NCBI GenBank assembly: GCA_033549245.1
Contig: JAWSUW010000081.1
Span: 1 to 15,678, forward strand
DNA from: Fusibacter_D sp033549245
GTDB taxonomy: Bacteria; Bacillota; Clostridia; Peptostreptococcales; Acidaminobacteraceae
DNA: 15,678 nucleotides
Direction of reading: 5' to 3'
Part shown: positions 13,528 to 15,678 of the stretch, in pieces
Layout of the letters: every line of letters begins with the position of its first letter
How positions within the stretch are numbered: position 1 is the stretch's first letter
The notes under the pieces: generated by a model
What the model was told of the DNA's origin: nothing
Databases searched by the model: none
What the model saw: the letters and a program-made list of their open reading frames with translations, nothing else
Program-made: the position numbers and the translations under genes

Positions 13528-14550
13528 CTATTCAAGCAAGTTGCACAGAAATGATTTCACAGGATCCATTTTCGAATCGATCTTAGACATCTTTTCCTGA
13601 AGTTCTGACACATAAACAGTTTCATTGGCTTCCAGGAGGTCGAAAGATTTCACCAAATCCTGAAAACTGAGTGACTCGAATGACTCATAGTAAGGCATGT
13701 CCATTTGCCTGCAGAAAGTACTGACTTTGGGATCATACGAGAGTCCTATAAATGGCACCCCAAAATTTGAACATAGAATCAAGGTGTGTAGACGCATGGC
13801 TATCGCAAATCTAGAGGTCCTTACTTCTTCCTCCAGCGCTTCGAGGGTTTCAAATGTCTTGACTGGCCCAAGATCCGCCATGGCTTTGTCATCGTTGCCG
13901 TCTTGCATACTGAGGCAAGTGACCGTATAGCCTTTATTCTGAACATAATGGATGAATGGCTTCACTACCCCTTTAAGTGCATCTACACTTTTCCACATTC
14001 TGAGGTTGATAATGACATTATTACGTTTTATATCGGCATTTTCGGTGGAATTTTCAAGTGCCAAATCTTGACCAAGGTGAATATGCGCTTTTTTGCTGCC
14101 ATCAATCCAGTCATATGAATCCTTGTCTCTAAGATGGAGGTACTCGATCCGATCAAGTGTGCGTTTCACAAGTCTGGTCTGGAAACCACCTTTGATCGGT
14201 CCAATGCCATTGCCAAGCAATATCACTTTTTTCTTAAGCAAAAGTCCGAAATTGATGAGAGACAAATAGTACATAAGGCTGCGGTTGGAAGTCACATTTT
14301 GAAGCATGCTGCCACCACCGCCGATAATGATATCCGCACCTAGAATCGCCTTGAAAATCTTAAGCGGCTTATTTCTACTGACGCCTTCAATGCCATGAAA
14401 TCTCTTGGTTTGTTCAACATGGTAGGAGAGCACCTTGATATTGGAACGCTCAACATAAGGAGTAATCAATTTAAGGGTTTCCTTAAGCAAAAGTTCATCA
14501 CCAAGATTGGATGAACCATAATATCCGATGATCAATATATTTTTAGACAT
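13528..14550 (-). CDS. csaB: Polysaccharide pyruvyl transferase CsaB
   Basis: This 340-residue cytoplasmic enzyme transfers pyruvate from PEP to a sugar of the secondary cell-wall polymer, creating the ligand for SLH domains. Motifs of the pyruvyl transferase family are GYYGSSNLGDE (9-19), IIGGGGS (75-81), GNGIGP (113-118) and MRLHTLI (252-258), then PFIGLSYDPKV (266-276). The start MSKN at 14550 overlaps the upstream glycosyltransferase stop by eight bases (ATGTCTAA). There is no clear ribosome binding site, so translation probably depends on the upstream gene. An in-frame ATG further upstream would give a longer, less family-like N-terminus. The adjacent SLH protein gene strongly supports the csaB assignment. 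Confidence 0.9.
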   Translation of the reverse strand: MSKNILIIGYYGSSNLGDELLLKETLKLITPYVERSNIKVLSYHVEQTKRFHGIEGVSRNKPLKIFKAILGADIIIGGGGSMLQNVTSNRSLMYYLSLINFGLLLKKKVILLGNGIGPIKGGFQTRLVKRTLDRIEYLHLRDKDSYDWIDGSKKAHIHLGQDLALENSTENADIKRNNVIINLRMWKSVDALKGVVKPFIHYVQNKGYTVTCLSMQDGNDDKAMADLGPVKTFETLEALEEEVRTSRFAIAMRLHTLILCSNFGVPFIGLSYDPKVSTFCRQMDMPYYESFESLSFQDLVKSFDLLEANETVYVSELQEKMSKIDSKMDPVKSFLCNLLE

Positions 14551-15577
14551 TGGCGTACACCATGACATAATCGTCGACCATTTTTCCCACCGAATAATTT
14601 TTTTCGGTGAATTCACGTTCCCAATCAAACGCCTGAGGTGGCATGAGTCTTAACGCTTCAATGTCCCTTTTTAAGTCTTCATAAGTCAGCTCGCTATTGA
14701 CCCTGGCTGTAAAATTATTGCCAATCGCTGTTTTTAGTTTGTCCTCACTAAGAATACCCATCGCCCCGTATTCACCCGACAAAATCACAGGCATGTTCAT
14801 ACTCATGGCTTCGAGTGCAGCGCGACTGATGCCCACAAAAACATCTGCTTGCTTCAGCATGTCTTCAACCCGATCGGTTGGACCTGTAAACTCGATGTTG
14901 GCAAGTCCGCTTGAACGCGATTTAAGATCACTGAGCATCACACCTCCGCCAACCACAGTTATATTCAGATCGGTCTCGGCAGCAAGGCCGATGAGCAGTC
15001 CTGCCATTTTGCTGGTATCTTTCTCAAGTCTGCTCACGTGGATCAACCTTTTGTAAGGATAAGCCACAGCTTCCCTTTTGAACTTTTCAGTATCTATTCC
15101 ATTGATGGTCTGATAGATAGGTGCACCCTTCAGATCATAGTTTTCAAGCAAATAGGATTCGATATCCTCACTGACCACGAAAATTTCCTCACCCCACTGT
15201 GTGATTTTTTTCAGGACCCAGTTGATTTTAAACTTGCCATGTACTGTGGTCATCATCCTGAATTTCAGAAGTTTTTTCATAATACTTACATATAAAGCTG
15301 GAATTCTGGCGTGCGCATGTACAACATCAGGTTTGAACGACCTTATGTTTTTGTAAAGCAGACTGAGTGATTTGAGGACGTATATGGGATTTTTGCTGTG
15401 CATCGGTATGGTGACCACCTGCACCCCTGCCTGAATCAACTCTTTTTCGTAAATACCACCGTTGGAAGCGACCATGACTTCATAGCCCCTAGCCTTGAGT
15501 CCTTTTGAAAGTTCCACCACATGTGTCTCAGCTCCACCGATGTCAAGCCCCATCAAACATTGCATGATTTTTTTCAT
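14543..15577 (-). CDS. GT-B family glycosyltransferase (GT4-like)
   Basis: This 344-residue protein has the two-domain GT-B layout. The N-terminal domain carries LDIGGAETHVVELSKGL (11-27) and the DVVHAHARIPAL region (84-95). The C-terminal domain carries HVSRLEKDTSK (180-190), VVGGG, and SRAALEAMSMNMPVI (251-265), where E256 corresponds to the conserved donor-site glutamate. It probably adds a sugar from a nucleotide donor during wall or surface polymer synthesis. The ATG at 15577 overlaps the stop of the upstream gene in ATGA. A TTG at 15583 is better spaced from AAGGAG and would add two residues. Its coupling to csaB suggests both act on the same polymer. Confidence 0.88.
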   Translation of the reverse strand: MKKIMQCLMGLDIGGAETHVVELSKGLKARGYEVMVASNGGIYEKELIQAGVQVVTIPMHSKNPIYVLKSLSLLYKNIRSFKPDVVHAHARIPALYVSIMKKLLKFRMMTTVHGKFKINWVLKKITQWGEEIFVVSEDIESYLLENYDLKGAPIYQTINGIDTEKFKREAVAYPYKRLIHVSRLEKDTSKMAGLLIGLAAETDLNITVVGGGVMLSDLKSRSSGLANIEFTGPTDRVEDMLKQADVFVGISRAALEAMSMNMPVILSGEYGAMGILSEDKLKTAIGNNFTARVNSELTYEDLKRDIEALRLMPPQAFDWEREFTEKNYSVGKMVDDYVMVYANV

Positions 15578-15678
15578 TGCCAAACGATCTCCTTGACTTT
15601 ACCAATAGGCGCTACCGTCTTGGTATAGATTTTCAGTTCGGAATTGACTTTGATCTCTGTGATCCCTTCGGAAAAATA
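15574..15678 (-). CDS. C-terminal fragment of an unidentified gene upstream of the glycosyltransferase
   Basis: An open frame enters from the right edge, running 34 codons to a TGA that overlaps the glycosyltransferase ATG (ATGA). It ends in GKVKEIVWQ. The residues are polar and beta-like, with no membrane segment. In several Firmicutes a large membrane protein gene precedes csaB-type genes, but this short tail does not allow identification. The four-base overlap and continuous frame support a real gene in the same operon. Confidence 0.6.
   Translation of the reverse strand, partial: YFSEGITEIKVNSELKIYTKTVAPIGKVKEIVWQ

Noticed and set aside
14551..14628. Longer N-terminus for CsaB
   Set aside because: It would overlap the glycosyltransferase by many codons, has no ribosome binding site, and precedes the family N-terminal motif by an atypical length.

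Overview
The window looks like a Gram-positive, Clostridia-type chromosome of moderate GC content. Evidence for this is strong AGGAGG-type ribosome binding sites, several TTG starts, a lipobox lipoprotein, a SigV/RsiV-type ECF sigma and anti-sigma pair, a protein with three SLH domains, and a CsaB-type pyruvyl transferase (the enzyme that lets SLH proteins attach to the wall). No rRNA, tRNA, CRISPR array, transposase or phage gene was seen. The species cannot be named from this stretch.

Layout. (1) 1-3317, minus strand: a lipoprotein alpha/beta hydrolase, followed by an ABC ATPase and its permease; the permease runs off the left edge. (2) 3489-5174, plus: an ECF-like sigma factor followed by a 398-residue soluble protein of unknown function with a recurring beta-alpha pattern. 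(3) 5276-5891, minus: a DUF2089-type HTH protein and a small membrane protein, read from a sigma-A-like promoter that carries a perfect 15-bp palindrome between its -35 and -10 boxes. (4) 6024-6191, plus: an unrecognised 55-residue membrane peptide. (5) 6266-7676, plus: sigV-like and rsiV-like genes behind an ECF-type promoter. (6) 7829-8290, plus: an ASCH-domain protein. (7) 8434-10986, plus: a three-gene ABC-2 exporter. (8) 11230-15678, minus: an unidentified gene cut by the right edge, a GT-B glycosyltransferase, csaB, and a secreted GH26-like protein with three SLH domains. This last block reads as a cell-surface anchoring locus.

Two repeat families sit in the gaps. One is a near-perfect hairpin beginning GGGGACAGGTCC, with two complete copies (5173-5246 and 6195-6260), a duplicated tail and a decayed half copy near 11137-11165. 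The two complete copies differ by paired changes on both arms, so the hairpin itself appears to be conserved. The other family is a hexamer core followed by a 9-10 bp CCCTGC array. It is found in inverted orientation on either side of the ABC exporter operon. All four larger repeats start within about eight bases of a stop codon.

The most unusual protein-level item is the sigma factor paired with a soluble repeat protein in place of a membrane anti-sigma factor. The best supported regulatory items are the ECF promoter in front of sigV and the palindromic operator in front of the DUF2089 gene. Gene pairs are tightly coupled: four pairs overlap by exactly eight bases and two by four.
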